Shown piece by piece: positions 1-8,814 of a stretch of 54,310 nucleotides of DNA. Under the pieces are notes generated by a model. The model was not told where the DNA came from, ran no database searches, and saw only the letters and a program-made list of their open reading frames with translations. The stretch covers positions 1-54,310 of the forward strand of contig CAJMOS010000005.1 in assembly GCA_905215015.1 (NCBI GenBank). The letters are read 5' to 3'. Source of the DNA: an uncultured bacterium. GTDB lineage: Bacteria > Spirochaetota > Spirochaetia > Sphaerochaetales > Sphaerochaetaceae. The translations under genes were made by a program, and so were the position numbers. Each line of letters starts with the position of its first letter. The stretch's first letter is position 1.

Positions 1-549
1 CCGGGGAAGGACTGCGGGTGGGCCGACCGAGAGGTGGTGGGGATCGGCGCGAGGGGGGAGCGGGGGGTGCACAAGAGTGATCTGATCCAGTACCTTCTCT
101 CGGATACCGTGACGGAAGTGACGGCACGTCTGTGCACGCTGGAAAAGAAGGGTGCGGACGGAAAGCCCATCGGTGTGGACGATAATGCCTTCTGCATTTA
201 CCGCATGAAGAACGGAGCCGTCGGTACCATGCGTGCGAGCTGGACGTTCTATGGGGAAGAGGACAACAGTACGGTGATTTACGGGACCGGGGGGACGATG
301 AAGATCTATACTGATCCCCGGTTCTCAATCATCATCAACCACCCGGACGGCACTCAGGACTGCTATGCGGTCGATGCAATCCAGACCAACGACAACCAGA
401 CGACAAGCCACGTCATCGACGCATTTGTCGCCTCGATGAAAGCAGGTTCTCCGGCCATCTCCGCTTCGTCGGTGATGCCGGCGATGGAAGCGGTGTTTGC
501 GGCAATCGAATCGTCCGTGACGGGACGTACGGTCAAGGTAGGAAAGTAA
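1..549 (+). CDS. Gfo/Idh/MocA-family oxidoreductase, C-terminal part (5' truncated)
   Basis: The start of this gene lies outside the window. The visible 182 residues match the C-terminal alpha/beta domain of NAD(P)-dependent sugar or cyclitol dehydrogenases: a GVHKSDL motif (the family's substrate-binding helix with conserved His and Asp), then a beta-sheet core including GAVGTMRASW, ending in TGRTVKVGK. No NAD-binding Rossmann half is present because of the cut. The following isomerase begins 8 bases after the stop, so it is the first visible gene of a catabolic operon. Oddity: roughly the first 75 bases are extremely G-rich and the residues they encode do not show the Gly-rich stretch expected just before GVHK, so the edge sequence may be unreliable or carry a frameshift. 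Substrate cannot be assigned. Confidence 0.8.
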   Translation, partial: PGKDCGWADREVVGIGARGERGVHKSDLIQYLLSDTVTEVTARLCTLEKKGADGKPIGVDDNAFCIYRMKNGAVGTMRASWTFYGEEDNSTVIYGTGGTMKIYTDPRFSIIINHPDGTQDCYAVDAIQTNDNQTTSHVIDAFVASMKAGSPAISASSVMPAMEAVFAAIESSVTGRTVKVGK

Positions 550-556
550 GGAGGCG

Positions 557-1474
557 ATGATGAAACTCGGGGTTGTGAGCTCGATTTTTACTGGTTGGGA
601 TTATGACGCGATGATTGAGACGGCAAGTCAGATTGGATTCGAATGCGTGGAAGTTGCCTGTTGGCCGCAAGGAAAAGCGGAACGGCGCTATGCTGGTGTG
701 AGCCACATCGACAGCGAGCATCTCACGAGCGAAAAGGCGAGCCATATACGTTCTTTTGCCGCTGACCACCATCTGTCTCTTTCCTCCCTGGCGTACTATC
801 CGAACACAATGGATCCCGATTTGGAGAAACGGAAACGGATTATCGAGCATCTCTATTCGGTGATCGACGCCTCTCAGACTCTTGATGTCGGCATGGTGAC
901 GACCTTTATCGGACGCGACCAGCACAAGCCCATCGGCGAGAACATCGACGAGGCGGTCGACGTATGGCGCCCGATTCTCTCCTATGCGCAAAAGAAGGGG
1001 GTGAAGGTCGCCATCGAGAACTGCCCGATGCTGTTCGGTCCCGACCAGTGGCCGGGTGGACAGAACCTTTTCACCTCGCCGGTCATTTGGAACAAGCTGT
1101 TCCAGTTGCTTCCGTTCTCCAATTTCGGGCTCAACTTCGACCCGAGCCATTTTGTCTGGCAACAGATGGACTATGTGAAGGCGGTCCACGATTTCAAGGG
1201 CAAGCTGTTCCATGTCCATTTCAAGGACATCAAACTTAACCGCGACAGGCTTGCCGAATGCGGGGTGCTCGCCTATCCCCTTGATTACATGACTCCCAAA
1301 CTTCCGGGGCATGGGGACGTGGACTGGGGCGCATTCGTCTCCGCCCTTACCGATGTCGGCTATGATGCATACGCCTGCGTCGAGATGGAGGATCGCTTTT
1401 ACGAGGGGAGCCAGGAGCGGATCATCGACAGCCTGAAGCTTGCATACCATTACCTGCGGAATTTTGTCATCTGA
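557..1474 (+). CDS. Sugar phosphate isomerase/epimerase (xylose-isomerase-like TIM barrel)
   Basis: A 305-residue soluble protein of the AP-endonuclease-2/xylose-isomerase-like TIM-barrel superfamily, which isomerises or epimerises sugars and inositol-type intermediates with a divalent metal. Candidate metal ligands sit in the usual order: Glu in VAIENCP, Asp and His in NFDPSHF, His in HVHFKDIK and Glu in CVEMED. The start is an ATG pair (557, 560) behind a GGAGG-type site in taaggaggcg. It lies 7 bases after the dehydrogenase and about 10 bases before a second TIM-barrel gene, so the three are almost surely co-transcribed. Family assignment is firm; substrate is inferred only as a sugar or polyol from context. 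Confidence 0.88.
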   Translation: MMKLGVVSSIFTGWDYDAMIETASQIGFECVEVACWPQGKAERRYAGVSHIDSEHLTSEKASHIRSFAADHHLSLSSLAYYPNTMDPDLEKRKRIIEHLYSVIDASQTLDVGMVTTFIGRDQHKPIGENIDEAVDVWRPILSYAQKKGVKVAIENCPMLFGPDQWPGGQNLFTSPVIWNKLFQLLPFSNFGLNFDPSHFVWQQMDYVKAVHDFKGKLFHVHFKDIKLNRDRLAECGVLAYPLDYMTPKLPGHGDVDWGAFVSALTDVGYDAYACVEMEDRFYEGSQERIIDSLKLAYHYLRNFVI

Positions 1475-1484
1475 AGGGGTGATC

Positions 1485-2300
1485 ATGGAGAAACGGAAGA
1501 TCATCGTCAATTCGAACTGCTATCATGGCTATTCCCTCAAGGAAGCCGCCGAAGGGATCGCCCAAGCGGGATTCCATCATATCGAGCTGACCGCGACGAA
1601 AGGATGGACGGAACATGTCTTTCCAACCATGAGCTTCCAGGATTTGCTTGAGAAGCGGGAAATGCTTCGGGACTACGGTCTTGCCGTGCCGGCAATGAGC
1701 GGACACTGCAACCTGATGGACCCAGAGCGTATCCCCGATTTTGTTCGGAACATCCATCTTGCCCATTTCTTCGGCGCCGCCATCATCGTCTCGAGCGTAG
1801 GAGAAGCCCACCTGAAGGATCGGATGGAAGGAGGGACGGATGAGGTGGTGAAGCATATCCGTTCGTTCCTTCCAATCCTTGAGGACTATGGCATGACCTT
1901 GGTCCTTGAGACGCATGGAGAGCATGGTACGGCAGCGAAGCTCGCACCGATTGTTGATGGCGTGGAGAGCAGCCACCTCGCCATTTGCTATGACACGGCC
2001 AACGCGATTTTCTATGGAAACGTGCAGGATACTTCCGATTTGGAAAGCCAGATCGGCCATGTCCGCTATCTCCATCTGAAGGACAAGGCAGGAAAGCGAC
2101 GGGAATGGGATTTTCCTGCGCTTGGAGAGGGGTATGTGGATTTTCCCGCAATTTTCTCTCTTCTTGAGAAGCACCATAATCCGGCTCCATTCTCCATCGA
2201 GATTGAGTTCACCAAGGCCGGTCCTGGGTCGCTCGATGCAGTGAACGAAGCGGTCGCGCTCAGCGGTCAATACCTGAGTAGCCACGGATTCATCCTGTGA
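1485..2300 (+). CDS. Sugar phosphate isomerase/epimerase (second TIM barrel)
   Basis: A 271-residue TIM-barrel protein related to the preceding gene and to hydroxypyruvate isomerase or tagatose-epimerase-like enzymes. Metal-site segments are LVLETHGEHG (Glu), CYDTANAIFYG (Asp), YLHLKDKAGK (His) and SIEIEF (Glu). I chose the ATG at 1485 (MEKRKIIV) because it follows aaggggtgatc and gives the expected first beta strand; an ATG at 1440 would overlap the previous gene by more than 30 bases. The gene is followed after 10 bases by a dehydrogenase. Two different isomerases flanked by two dehydrogenases fits a pathway that oxidises a sugar or cyclitol to a keto intermediate and then rearranges it (inference). 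Confidence 0.87.
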   Translation: MEKRKIIVNSNCYHGYSLKEAAEGIAQAGFHHIELTATKGWTEHVFPTMSFQDLLEKREMLRDYGLAVPAMSGHCNLMDPERIPDFVRNIHLAHFFGAAIIVSSVGEAHLKDRMEGGTDEVVKHIRSFLPILEDYGMTLVLETHGEHGTAAKLAPIVDGVESSHLAICYDTANAIFYGNVQDTSDLESQIGHVRYLHLKDKAGKRREWDFPALGEGYVDFPAIFSLLEKHHNPAPFSIEIEFTKAGPGSLDAVNEAVALSGQYLSSHGFIL

Positions 2301-2310
2301 GGGAGATGTG

Positions 2311-3276
2311 ATGAAACGGATCTTGCTTGTCGGACTCGGAGGAATGGGAAAAGTCCACTATGCGAACTACCAGCACTTGGGCGGCATGGCCCATGTCGTG
2401 GCTGCAGTTGGAAACGGTGATGCAGACCGGAAGACTGCCGCCGGATTCTCCCTCCCTTTTTTCACCTCAATCACAGAGGCAATCCAAAACCATGGGGAGA
2501 TTGATGTCGTGGACATCACGACTCCCAGTTTCCTGCATGTCGCAGGATGTCTCGAGGCTCTCCAGTTGGGTCGAGACGTGATCTGCGAGAAGCCATTGGC
2601 TCTCCGCCGGGCGGATGCGGAGCAAATTTTCGATGCCTCCCGGCGAGTCGGCCGCCTTGTGCTGCCCGCCCATGTGCTCCGCTATACCCATGAGTATGCC
2701 GTTCTTCACGACCTTGTCGCCTCCAGGCGGTATGGAAGAGTGTTGGGTGCCTCGTTTACCCGTCTTTCCGCGGTGCCTGCCTGGGCCCGGGGAGGGTGGT
2801 TGTTCGACTCGAAGAAAAGTGGAGGAGTGCCATTCGACCTCCATATCCATGATCTGGACATGATTGTTGGTCTCTTCGGCAAGCCCAGCAAGGTGGAGAG
2901 CCGAATGGAAACGGGAGACCCTCACGTTGGGGATACATATCTTGCGGTTTCCTATGGGTACAAAGACCTTGCCGTCAGGGCTGATGCGGGGTGGATCAAT
3001 GCGCCGATTCCCTTTACCGCCACATGGCGCGTCGTTTTTGCCAAAGCTCTGGCCGTCAACGATGGAAAAGCAGTATGTATATATCCGTCAGACGGCGCCG
3101 CGTACAAGCCGGATATCTCTTATCCGGTCACGGTCTCGACCGGTATTAACGTTCCTCCGACAGGATGGTATTATGAGGAATTGAAACGGCTTCTTATGGT
3201 CCTTGAAGGGCGGTCTGAGCCACTTGTCCGTACAGAGGAAGTGCTCGCCGAGCTTGGCATTCTGGAAACGTTGTGA
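2311..3276 (+). CDS. Gfo/Idh/MocA-family NAD(P)-dependent oxidoreductase
   Basis: A complete 321-residue dehydrogenase. The N-terminus has the Rossmann motif VGLGGMGKVH (dinucleotide binding), DVVDITTPSFLH follows, then CEKPLAL with the Lys that is catalytic in this family. The C-terminal domain carries FDLHIHDLDMIVGLFG, where the His-Asp helix binds substrate. GTG 2308 and ATG 2311 are adjacent starts behind gggag; the ATG is preferred. It is the second Gfo/Idh/MocA enzyme of the operon and is followed after 10 bases by a LacI regulator. Reaction class is oxidation of a hydroxyl on a sugar or cyclitol; the actual substrate cannot be read from sequence. Confidence 0.9.
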   Translation: MKRILLVGLGGMGKVHYANYQHLGGMAHVVAAVGNGDADRKTAAGFSLPFFTSITEAIQNHGEIDVVDITTPSFLHVAGCLEALQLGRDVICEKPLALRRADAEQIFDASRRVGRLVLPAHVLRYTHEYAVLHDLVASRRYGRVLGASFTRLSAVPAWARGGWLFDSKKSGGVPFDLHIHDLDMIVGLFGKPSKVESRMETGDPHVGDTYLAVSYGYKDLAVRADAGWINAPIPFTATWRVVFAKALAVNDGKAVCIYPSDGAAYKPDISYPVTVSTGINVPPTGWYYEELKRLLMVLEGRSEPLVRTEEVLAELGILETL

Positions 3277-3286
3277 GAGGTTCGGC

Positions 3287-4297
3287 GTGAGAAAGAAAAG
3301 CGCACATTCCTACGAGGAGATTGCCCGCTCGTCGGGGGTCTCGATTTCCACCATTTCTCGGGTCATCAACCGGTCGGCCTCTGTCTCTCCCGTCATGCGC
3401 GACAAGGTGATTGCAGCTCTCCGGGAAAGGGGAATCGACGTGGCGTCTATTGACTTCGAGCCACTTCCTCGTGACGACCTTTTTATTTTCAATGTCCCGA
3501 CTTTGAAAAACCCATTCTATTCTCCGATTATCGAGGCTGCGCGTCTCGACGCCGAGCGGCATGGCTACCATCTTTTGGTCAGCGAGAACCCGTTGAATAC
3601 TGCTACGGTGGACGGATTCCTTTCTCTTCTCAGGAGAACCAAGGCCAGCGGGCTAATCTGTGTGAACTCTGTATCGCGCCCGATCCTCCGTAAAATTGCC
3701 GGAGAAATCCCGATGGTCTGCTGTTGCGAGGGGGACAATGACAGCGGAGTGCCCTACGTGACGATTGATGATGAAGCGGCGGCTGAGGATGCAGTGAAAT
3801 ATCTCTTGAGTCTCGGACGGAGACGAATCGCTCTCATCAATGGTCCGGAGAATTTCAAATATGCCAGGGCACGCCTGAAAGGGTATGCCCGCGCGCTTGC
3901 GACGGCCGGCATCGAAATGGATCCTTCCCTCATCGCCTCGGTTTCCGCAGACATGGATTTCGAGATGGCAAAAGCCCATGCGGAGCGGATGTTTTCCTTG
4001 GACAGGAAACCTGATGCGTTCTTCTGCATCTCCGATGTGCTTGCATCTGCTGCGATCAAGGCCGCATTCGCCAAGGGACTCAATGTGCCGAGGGACATCG
4101 CGGTTGTCGGTTTCGACAATATCCAGGTCGCCAAAATCATGCGTCCCTCCCTGACCACAGTCTACCAGCCTACCGACCAGATTGGCACGCTTGCCGTGGA
4201 AATGCTGCTGAGAATCCTAAAAGACGGAACGGACGCGGTGCAGTCGGTGACGCTTGGTGCCGAGCTCATCATCCGCGAGTCAACGGTCGCCTATTAG
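3287..4297 (+). CDS. LacI-family transcriptional regulator
   Basis: A 336-residue repressor-type regulator. Residues about 8-55 form the DNA-binding headpiece (YEEIARSSGVSISTISRVIN, then hinge-helix region), and residues about 60-330 are a periplasmic-binding-protein-like sugar-sensing domain with DFIFNVP-like entry and the typical VVGFDNIQVAKIMRPSLTTV. The GTG at 3287 is chosen because it follows gagaggttcg and places the headpiece at the N-terminus; an earlier in-frame codon near 3203 would overlap the dehydrogenase. As last gene of the catabolic operon it probably controls that operon and responds to its substrate. No matching palindromic operator was found inside the window, so the control site is likely upstream of base 1. 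Confidence 0.9.
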   Translation: MRKKSAHSYEEIARSSGVSISTISRVINRSASVSPVMRDKVIAALRERGIDVASIDFEPLPRDDLFIFNVPTLKNPFYSPIIEAARLDAERHGYHLLVSENPLNTATVDGFLSLLRRTKASGLICVNSVSRPILRKIAGEIPMVCCCEGDNDSGVPYVTIDDEAAAEDAVKYLLSLGRRRIALINGPENFKYARARLKGYARALATAGIEMDPSLIASVSADMDFEMAKAHAERMFSLDRKPDAFFCISDVLASAAIKAAFAKGLNVPRDIAVVGFDNIQVAKIMRPSLTTVYQPTDQIGTLAVEMLLRILKDGTDAVQSVTLGAELIIRESTVAY

Positions 4298-4386
4298 GAA
4301 ACCATCGCGCTTTCTCCATGTCTGCCATCTTCTCGAGACGGGTGAAATCGTTCCATGCAGGAAGGACGTGATGATGAGGTAGGGAA

Positions 4387-4420
4387 GGGAAGATCCGCCA
4401 GATTCCTTGGGGATCTTCCC
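4387..4420 (-). terminator. Stem-loop between convergent lacI and pectate lyase genes
   Basis: Ten-base perfect arms, GGGAAGATCC (4387-4396) and GGATCTTCCC (4411-4420), enclose a 14-base loop in the 129-base gap between two convergent genes. The position suits a terminator for the minus-strand lyase, possibly acting both ways. There is no clear U-tract on either side, so termination strength is uncertain. Confidence 0.4.
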
Positions 4421-4426
4421 CGTCGT

Positions 4427-5752
4427 TCAATCAAGGCCCATGACCTCTTTGGTGAAGCCTTCAAGCCACTCCTCGACATGCTCGTCCGGCACATCGAGCT
4501 TGCGGTAGGTGGGTGTCGCCGTCGGGTAGCCGCCAACCTCGTCCTGGCTGTCGATGATTTTCCCGGTGCCCTTGGTGAACTCGTCGATCAGCCGGAGGTC
4601 GGTCTGGTCCCGGTCGGCCGGACGGGCGCCAGCCCACTTCAGGATATAGTCGGGCACTTCTTTTGCGGGAAGCACCTTCAGCCCATCGATCCAGATGGGT
4701 CTTTGGTCCAGCTGGCCGATGGGGATCGAAGGGTCGGTGACCTTGCCCTGCGAGCCATCAGCCTTGACGCAGATGTTGTCCTCGAGGTATCCGCTCTCAT
4801 GGTTTTCCGGGTAGTTGGAGCCGACCATGGCGACGACCTTCGTGGATGGCCCTTCTTTCTCGTAGTTGCCGACAATCGAGACGACCGGGGTGCCGGGTTT
4901 CCCGTCCTTGACGTTCTTCCATTCCTTCGGAATCCAGGAAAGACGGATGGCCCAGGTACCCGGGTCGTAAATCAGGTTGTTGACCACCACTCCGCTGGAG
5001 TTCGCCTTGAACCAGGGGTTGCGCTCCGAGTTGTGGGCGTAATAGTTGCCGATGATGGCGACCCGCTTGACGTCGTCCATGACCAAAGTCCCCATGCTGT
5101 GGTCCATGTGCTTGCTTTTGGTCTTGGAGTGGACCGAATAGCGCAGGCACTCGCTGATGAAGTTGTAGCTCAGCGTCACGTCGTGGGGGGACTTTGCTCC
5201 ATCGCCTCCCCGGGTTCCGCTGACCGACAGGTTCTCGTCGATCCCCCAGCTCACCGAGCAATGGTCGACGACGATGTTGTAGGCGGTCGCGTGCGCGCTC
5301 GTCGAGATTTCCGGCTCGTACCCGGAGCCGGGCTCCGCCCCGGCGTCCCCCATGCGGAACCGGATATGCTGCATGACGATGTCATGGGTGTCCAGCGTAA
5401 GTCCGCCCCGGATGCAGGTGATGCCGGGACTCGGAGCCGTCTGGCCGGCGATGGTCACATACGGGTTCTTGACCTTGATCTGCTGCTTCTCCAGGTCGAT
5501 GATGCCGCCGACCTCGAAGACGATGATCCTTGGCCCCTCTGCCTCAAGGGCCGCCTTGAACGACCCCTCTCCGTCGGCGTGCAGGTTGGTGACCTTGATG
5601 ATGGTGCCGCCCATTCCGCCTTTGGTGTCGCTCCCATACCCGACAAGCTCCAATGATGGATGTTTCTCGTCCAACCGTACCTCCTGCGTCGGCTGCCCGT
5701 GCAGGGCAGCCCCCACCGCACAGAGTACAAGTATTGCCAATGCTTTCCTCAT
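4427..5752 (-). CDS. Secreted pectate-lyase-like polysaccharide lyase
   Basis: A 441-residue right-handed beta-helix protein resembling polysaccharide lyase family 1, which cleaves pectate or similar uronic polymers by beta-elimination outside the cytoplasm. A signal peptide (MRKALAILVLCAVGAALHG) opens the protein. Family signatures include IIVFEVGGIIDL, the strand VTIAGQTAPSPGI, NIVVDHCSVSWGIDENLSV and YYAHNSERNPW. The start at 5752 follows an AGGAGG site (about 5765-5770 on the minus strand); longer open sequence upstream lacks signal features. It faces the sugar-dehydrogenase/isomerase operon, so it may feed oligo-uronides to that pathway (inference). Length is normal for a single-domain family member; no carbohydrate-binding module is seen. 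Confidence 0.85.
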   Translation of the reverse strand: MRKALAILVLCAVGAALHGQPTQEVRLDEKHPSLELVGYGSDTKGGMGGTIIKVTNLHADGEGSFKAALEAEGPRIIVFEVGGIIDLEKQQIKVKNPYVTIAGQTAPSPGITCIRGGLTLDTHDIVMQHIRFRMGDAGAEPGSGYEPEISTSAHATAYNIVVDHCSVSWGIDENLSVSGTRGGDGAKSPHDVTLSYNFISECLRYSVHSKTKSKHMDHSMGTLVMDDVKRVAIIGNYYAHNSERNPWFKANSSGVVVNNLIYDPGTWAIRLSWIPKEWKNVKDGKPGTPVVSIVGNYEKEGPSTKVVAMVGSNYPENHESGYLEDNICVKADGSQGKVTDPSIPIGQLDQRPIWIDGLKVLPAKEVPDYILKWAGARPADRDQTDLRLIDEFTKGTGKIIDSQDEVGGYPTATPTYRKLDVPDEHVEEWLEGFTKEVMGLD

Positions 5753-5932
5753 GATTGATGGAATCCTCCTTGTATCAGCCAGTATGGAGCGGGATACGCA
5801 GGTCCGATAGATGTCAATTTCTCTTTCCAAGAGACAAATTTTACTATACCCAACAAAAAGGAAGTCGAATAGAAAGCAATTTTGGTCACTTGATGTCGCA
5901 ATTTGCTGCAATTAAAAATTCTCAGATGCTGT
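5753..5932. other. Divergent intergenic region, lyase side
   Basis: The 447-base gap between the lyase and the ABC importer is AT-rich compared with the genes around it. This half should hold the lyase promoter on the minus strand, where the TATAGT at about 5834-5839 is the best -10-like word but lacks a convincing -35. Repeated GCAATT words occur at about 5876-5911. No gene was recognised here. Confidence 0.35.
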
Positions 5933-5977
5933 GGATACGACAAAAGCGAAGTAAATTTGTTGCGTTTTGTTGTATCC
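5933..5977. promoter_or_regulatory. Large inverted repeat upstream of the ABC importer
   Basis: Arms GGATACGACAAAA (5933-5945) and TTTTGTTGTATCC (5965-5977) pair with a single mismatch (a G-T pair if transcribed) across a 19-base spacer. The right arm continues a TTTGTTGCGTTTTGTTG stretch that closely resembles one before the binding-protein gene at about 9868-9885. The element could be a regulator-binding site for the transport genes or an RNA hairpin; sequence alone does not decide. Confidence 0.5.
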
Positions 5978-5996
5978 GTGGTAGGATAAGGAGTGT

Positions 5997-6029
5997 ATGA
6001 AGGGCAAAAGGCTCATAAGTTTTTGTTGA
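5997..6029 (+). other. Possible leader peptide or remnant start upstream of the ABC ATPase
   Basis: An ATG behind a good AAGGAG site opens a 10-codon frame (MKGKRLISFC) directly after the inverted repeat at 5933-5977. The rest of the stretch to 6199 is AT-rich, with a perfect GTTTTTT/AAAAAAC palindrome at 6089-6104, and holds no other gene. The layout resembles the start of the BMP protein gene at 9938 (inverted repeat, AAGGAG, Met-Lys/Arg start). It could therefore be a leader peptide or the relic of a lost binding-protein gene. Both readings are speculative. Confidence 0.2.
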
Positions 6030-6199
6030 AAGCTTCGATGATGGTTCTCCATTGTTGCCGAATGCTTCACAAAGAACAAAGCTTTTGGGTTTTTTGTAAA
6101 AAACTTATTGCAAGGACTTGCTTCCTCTTTTTAGAGTTGAAGAGTATCAGGTCTGCCGGCATCCTTTACAAGTTCTAGCCGGAAGAAAGGAGGCACCAC

Positions 6200-7732
6200 G
6201 TGCCGCAATGCGCTATCGAACTGAAACATATCGTGAAGAGATTTGGCGAGGTCGTCGCCAATGACGGTATCGACCTCCAAGTCAATTACGGCGAGATCCT
6301 CTGCCTGCTTGGGGAGAACGGCTCGGGAAAAACCACACTGATGAACATGCTTGCCGGCATCTACCAGCCGGACGAAGGCGAGATCCTCAAAGAAGGGAAG
6401 CCGATTTCCATCCATTCCCCGAAAGATTCCTACGCATACGGCATCGGCATGATCCACCAGCACTACAAGCTGGTCGATGTCTTTACCGCCGCCCAGAACA
6501 TCATGCTTGGCCTGGACGTCAAGAAGATGGACGTGGACGGAATCAACAGGAAAGTGAAGGAGATCTGCGACCGCTACGGGTTTGATGTCGACCCGAAGAT
6601 GAAGGTCTACGATATGTCCGTCAGCCAGAAGCAGACGCTTGAGATCATCAAGCAGCTGTATCGTGGCGCGGAAATCCTGATTCTCGACGAGCCGACCGCG
6701 GTTTTGACCCCGCAGGAGACCCAGAAGCTCTTCAAGGTCCTGAGGAACATGAAGGACGACGGCAAGGCCATCGTCCTTATCACCCATAAGCTCGCCGAAG
6801 TGATGGAGGTGTCCGACAAGGTCGCCATCCTGCGCAAGGGCCGGTACATCACCACGGTCAACACCCGCGAGACCAACCAGCAACAACTGACCAACTACAT
6901 GGTCGGACATGCGGTCACGCTCAACCTGCAGCGGCCCAAGTACGACAACCCTACCGACAAGATGGTTGTCGAGCACCTGACCTGCCTTGACCGGGAGGGA
7001 ATGAAACGGCTTGACGACGTCTGCTTCACCTTGAAACGAGGCGAGATCCTTGGCGTCGCCGGTATTTCCGGAAGCGGCCAGCGGCAGTTGCTCGAAGCCC
7101 TGACCGGGTTGTATCCGGTTTCCGGAGGAACCATCAAGTTCATCGAGGATGACGGCAAGCAGGTCGAGCTGGTCGGCAAGACCCCGATGCAGATCCGCCA
7201 GCTAGGCGTCAGCATGGGCTTTGTTCCTGAAGACCGCCTTGGCATGGGGCTGGTCGGCTCGATGGGAATGAGCGGCAACATGATGCTCCGGTCCTGGCGG
7301 CAGGGGAGCGGCATCTTCTTCAACAAGAAGAGCCCCGAAGCCCTTGCCCAGAAGATCTGGAAGGACCTGGATGTCGTCACCCCGAGCACCAAGTTCCCGG
7401 TGCGGCGCATGTCCGGCGGCAACATCCAGAAGGTGCTTGTCGGGCGCGAGATCGCCAGCAAGCCCCCGGTGCTGCTGACCGCCTACGCGGTCCGTGGGCT
7501 GGATATCAACACCTCCTACGCGATCTACAATCTTCTGACGGAGCAGAAGATGTCGGGAGCGGCGGTCATGTACGTCGGCGAGGAGCTGGACGTCCTGCTT
7601 GAGCTGTGCGACCGGATCCTGGTGCTTTGCGCCGGAAAGGTAAGCGGCATCGTCGACGCGCGCAGCACGACGAAAGAGGAGATCGGACTTTTGATGACGA
7701 CCGTCGGTGGCGGAAAGGAAGGTGCCGTATGA
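6200..7732 (+). CDS. Nucleoside-type ABC importer, double ATP-binding protein
   Basis: A 510-residue cytoplasmic ATPase with two fused ABC domains, the architecture of sugar and BMP-type nucleoside importers. The first domain (about 5-235) has Walker A GENGSGKTT, signature SVSQKQ and Walker B ILILDEPTAVLT. The second (about 255-500) has a Walker A without the Lys (GISGSGQRQ), an intact signature MSGGNIQK and a divergent Walker B segment (VLLTAYAVRGLD) where the usual acidic pair is replaced. That points to one hydrolytic and one structural site. The start is GTG 6200 behind AAAGGAGG. The stop overlaps the next permease's ATG, so translation is coupled. The BMP protein at 9938 is the probable partner and suggests purine nucleosides as cargo (inference). 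Confidence 0.92.
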   Translation: MPQCAIELKHIVKRFGEVVANDGIDLQVNYGEILCLLGENGSGKTTLMNMLAGIYQPDEGEILKEGKPISIHSPKDSYAYGIGMIHQHYKLVDVFTAAQNIMLGLDVKKMDVDGINRKVKEICDRYGFDVDPKMKVYDMSVSQKQTLEIIKQLYRGAEILILDEPTAVLTPQETQKLFKVLRNMKDDGKAIVLITHKLAEVMEVSDKVAILRKGRYITTVNTRETNQQQLTNYMVGHAVTLNLQRPKYDNPTDKMVVEHLTCLDREGMKRLDDVCFTLKRGEILGVAGISGSGQRQLLEALTGLYPVSGGTIKFIEDDGKQVELVGKTPMQIRQLGVSMGFVPEDRLGMGLVGSMGMSGNMMLRSWRQGSGIFFNKKSPEALAQKIWKDLDVVTPSTKFPVRRMSGGNIQKVLVGREIASKPPVLLTAYAVRGLDINTSYAIYNLLTEQKMSGAAVMYVGEELDVLLELCDRILVLCAGKVSGIVDARSTTKEEIGLLMTTVGGGKEGAV

Positions 7733-8814
7733 ACGATGGAGTGAAACCCCCGCTGATCCGTCTCGCCAAACGGGACGAGATGAACCCCCGCATGGTCTGG
7801 GCTATCCGGATCGGCTCGATCCTGTTCGCCTTCCTGCTTGGGACCATTCCTATCCTGATGGCGGGCGAGAATCCCTTCGTTTCCTATGGGATCATCATCA
7901 ACGGCGCCCTCGGAAAGCCCGGCTACATCCGCCAGACCGTCAAGCGCGCCATTCCGCTTCTCGGGTGCGCCCTTGCCATCGCCCCCTGCTTCAAGATGCG
8001 TTTCTGGAACATCGGCGCGGAAGGGCAGATCACGATGGGAGCCATCTTCGCCTCATTCGTGGCGATTACCTGGGGAAAGATGCTGCCATCTCCGCTGCTG
8101 TTGTTGCTGATGGCCGTTTTCGGGATTGCCGGCGGGGCCGTCTGGGCCTTGGTCCCCGGTTTCTTCAAGGCAAAATACAACACCAACGAGACGCTGTTCA
8201 CGCTGATGATGAACTACATCGCCATCGGCATCGCCCGCTGGCTGCAGGGCGGTCCCTGGGAGGGAAGGCCCGGCACCCAGCTGATCCCGATGTTCCCCGA
8301 GGCTGCGAGGCTGCCCAATGTCTTCGGCGTCTACTGCGGGTGGATCATCGTGCTGGTGATGGTCGTGCTGGTCCATATCTATATGAATTTCACCAAGCAT
8401 GGCTACGAGGTCGCGGTCATCGGCGACTCGGTCAACACGGCCCGGTATGCGGGCATGAACGTCGGCTGGGTCATGATGCGCACCATGCTGTTCAGCGGCG
8501 CGATCAGCGGCATGGTCGGTTTCATGCTGGTCTCCGGAGCGAACGGCACCTTGAACAGCGACGTTGCCGGCGGCGTGGGATTCACCGCCATCACGGTCGC
8601 GTGGCTCGGCCAGCTGAACAGCTTCGCCATGATCGCCATCGCGGCGATGCTGGCAATCATCGGAAAGGGGTCGGCGACCTTGCAGACCCGTCTTTCCGTT
8701 CCCGCCTCGGTCGCGGACATTGTCAGCGGAACCCTGTTGTTCTGCATGCTCGGTTGCGAGTTCTTCATCAACTACAAGCTGATTTTCCGTACCAAGAAGG
8801 AGGTGCAGGCATGA
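7729..8814 (+). CDS. ABC importer permease (nucleoside/sugar BPD-type 2)
   Basis: A 361-residue inner-membrane permease with about nine or ten hydrophobic segments, beginning ARRIGSILFAF-like after a short basic N-terminus (true residues AIRIGSILFAFLLGTIP). The central motif RFWNIGAEGQITMGA is the hallmark of YufP/NupP-type nucleoside permeases, and NTNETLFTLMMNYIA and NGTLNSDVAGGVGFTAI also fit that family. The ATG at 7729 overlaps the ATPase stop as ATGA, so it is chosen over earlier in-frame ATGs that would lie inside the ATPase gene. It forms the transmembrane pore with the following permease. Confidence 0.92.
   Translation: MNDGVKPPLIRLAKRDEMNPRMVWAIRIGSILFAFLLGTIPILMAGENPFVSYGIIINGALGKPGYIRQTVKRAIPLLGCALAIAPCFKMRFWNIGAEGQITMGAIFASFVAITWGKMLPSPLLLLLMAVFGIAGGAVWALVPGFFKAKYNTNETLFTLMMNYIAIGIARWLQGGPWEGRPGTQLIPMFPEAARLPNVFGVYCGWIIVLVMVVLVHIYMNFTKHGYEVAVIGDSVNTARYAGMNVGWVMMRTMLFSGAISGMVGFMLVSGANGTLNSDVAGGVGFTAITVAWLGQLNSFAMIAIAAMLAIIGKGSATLQTRLSVPASVADIVSGTLLFCMLGCEFFINYKLIFRTKKEVQA

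Noticed and set aside
1..80. Extremely G-rich sequence with unusual Gly/Arg-rich coding
   Set aside because: At the window edge and not matching the expected dehydrogenase residues; more likely poor-quality end sequence than a biological element.
5978..6199. Possible riboswitch in the leader of the ABC ATPase gene
   Set aside because: The AT-rich leader has palindromes but none of the conserved core words of purine or preQ1 riboswitches that I could recognise.
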